Of a DNA stretch of 5,107 bases, positions 5,099 through 5,107 are shown piece by piece; the first letter of the stretch is position 1, and each line of letters begins with the position of its first letter. The stretch is from Gemmatimonadota bacterium (GTDB taxonomy: Bacteria > Gemmatimonadota > Gemmatimonadetes > Longimicrobiales > Longimicrobiaceae): positions 1-5,107 of the forward strand of contig JAHWJJ010000361.1 of NCBI GenBank assembly GCA_019348475.1, given 5' to 3'. The notes beneath the pieces were generated by a model that was not told the origin of the DNA, made no database searches, and was given only the letters and a program-made list of their open reading frames with translations. The position numbers and the translations under genes are program-made.

Positions 5099-5107
5099 CC
5101 GGGGATG

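Larger units (their letters stand above)
4800..5107. other. Non-coding region after pdp, no gene recognised
   Basis: The 308 bases after pdp show no convincing coding frame; the open frames are Arg/Pro-rich. They hold two weak hairpins near the pdp stop and two strong palindromes of the CCTCCCCC or CCCTTCCCCC type. A purine-rich stretch at 4984-5014 loosely resembles the tail at 268-297 after the first palindrome, so both gaps seem to carry related composite repeats. Confidence 0.6.

Overview
The window is very GC-rich. Its protein-coding frames use almost only G or C at the third codon position, and its gaps carry short GC-rich palindromes. This look, together with the strongly Gram-positive-like pyrimidine-nucleoside phosphorylase and the non-ATG start of the cytidine deaminase gene, fits a high-GC environmental bacterium. 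My best guess is Gemmatimonadota, Longimicrobium-like. That is inferred from style and repeat types, not from a marker gene.

Layout, left to right. Bases 1-33 are the last ten codons and stop of a rightward gene. Bases 34-365 hold no gene; they contain a strong hairpin with alternative 3' arms (63-120), a short tandem repeat merging into a GTCATCCTGAG-type dispersed repeat (169-236), and a palindrome of the CCTCCCCC...GGGGGAGG family (240-267). A leftward gene (366-797) encodes a 143-residue protein with one membrane segment and an alpha-helical tail, of unknown function. After a 416-base divergent gap, a rightward gene (1214-2689) encodes a phospholipase D-superfamily enzyme of the cardiolipin synthase type, with two intact HKD motifs and an unusual pair of C-terminal membrane segments. 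A 350-base gap (2690-3039) holds a weak terminator candidate, a striking 17-base palindrome in AT-rich sequence (2808-2824) and a promoter-like block (2961-2991). Then come cytidine deaminase (cdd, 3040-3486, TTG start) and pyrimidine-nucleoside phosphorylase (pdp, 3483-4799), overlapping by four bases (ATGA). Bases 4800-5107 are non-coding and carry two more palindromes of the same kind as the one at 240-267.

The two nucleoside genes form a two-step salvage unit. Cdd turns (deoxy)cytidine into (deoxy)uridine, and PyNP phosphorolyses that to uracil plus (deoxy)ribose 1-phosphate. A lysine at the position that separates PyNP from strict thymidine phosphorylase fits uridine as a substrate. The lipid enzyme and the small membrane protein are transcribed away from each other and have no evident link to the salvage pair.

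I looked for an undescribed system and do not see a convincing one. The genes are mostly housekeeping. The points worth a second look are the 17-base palindrome upstream of cdd-pdp, the palindromic intergenic repeat family, the C-terminal membrane anchor on the cardiolipin-synthase-like enzyme, and the uncharacterised small membrane protein.
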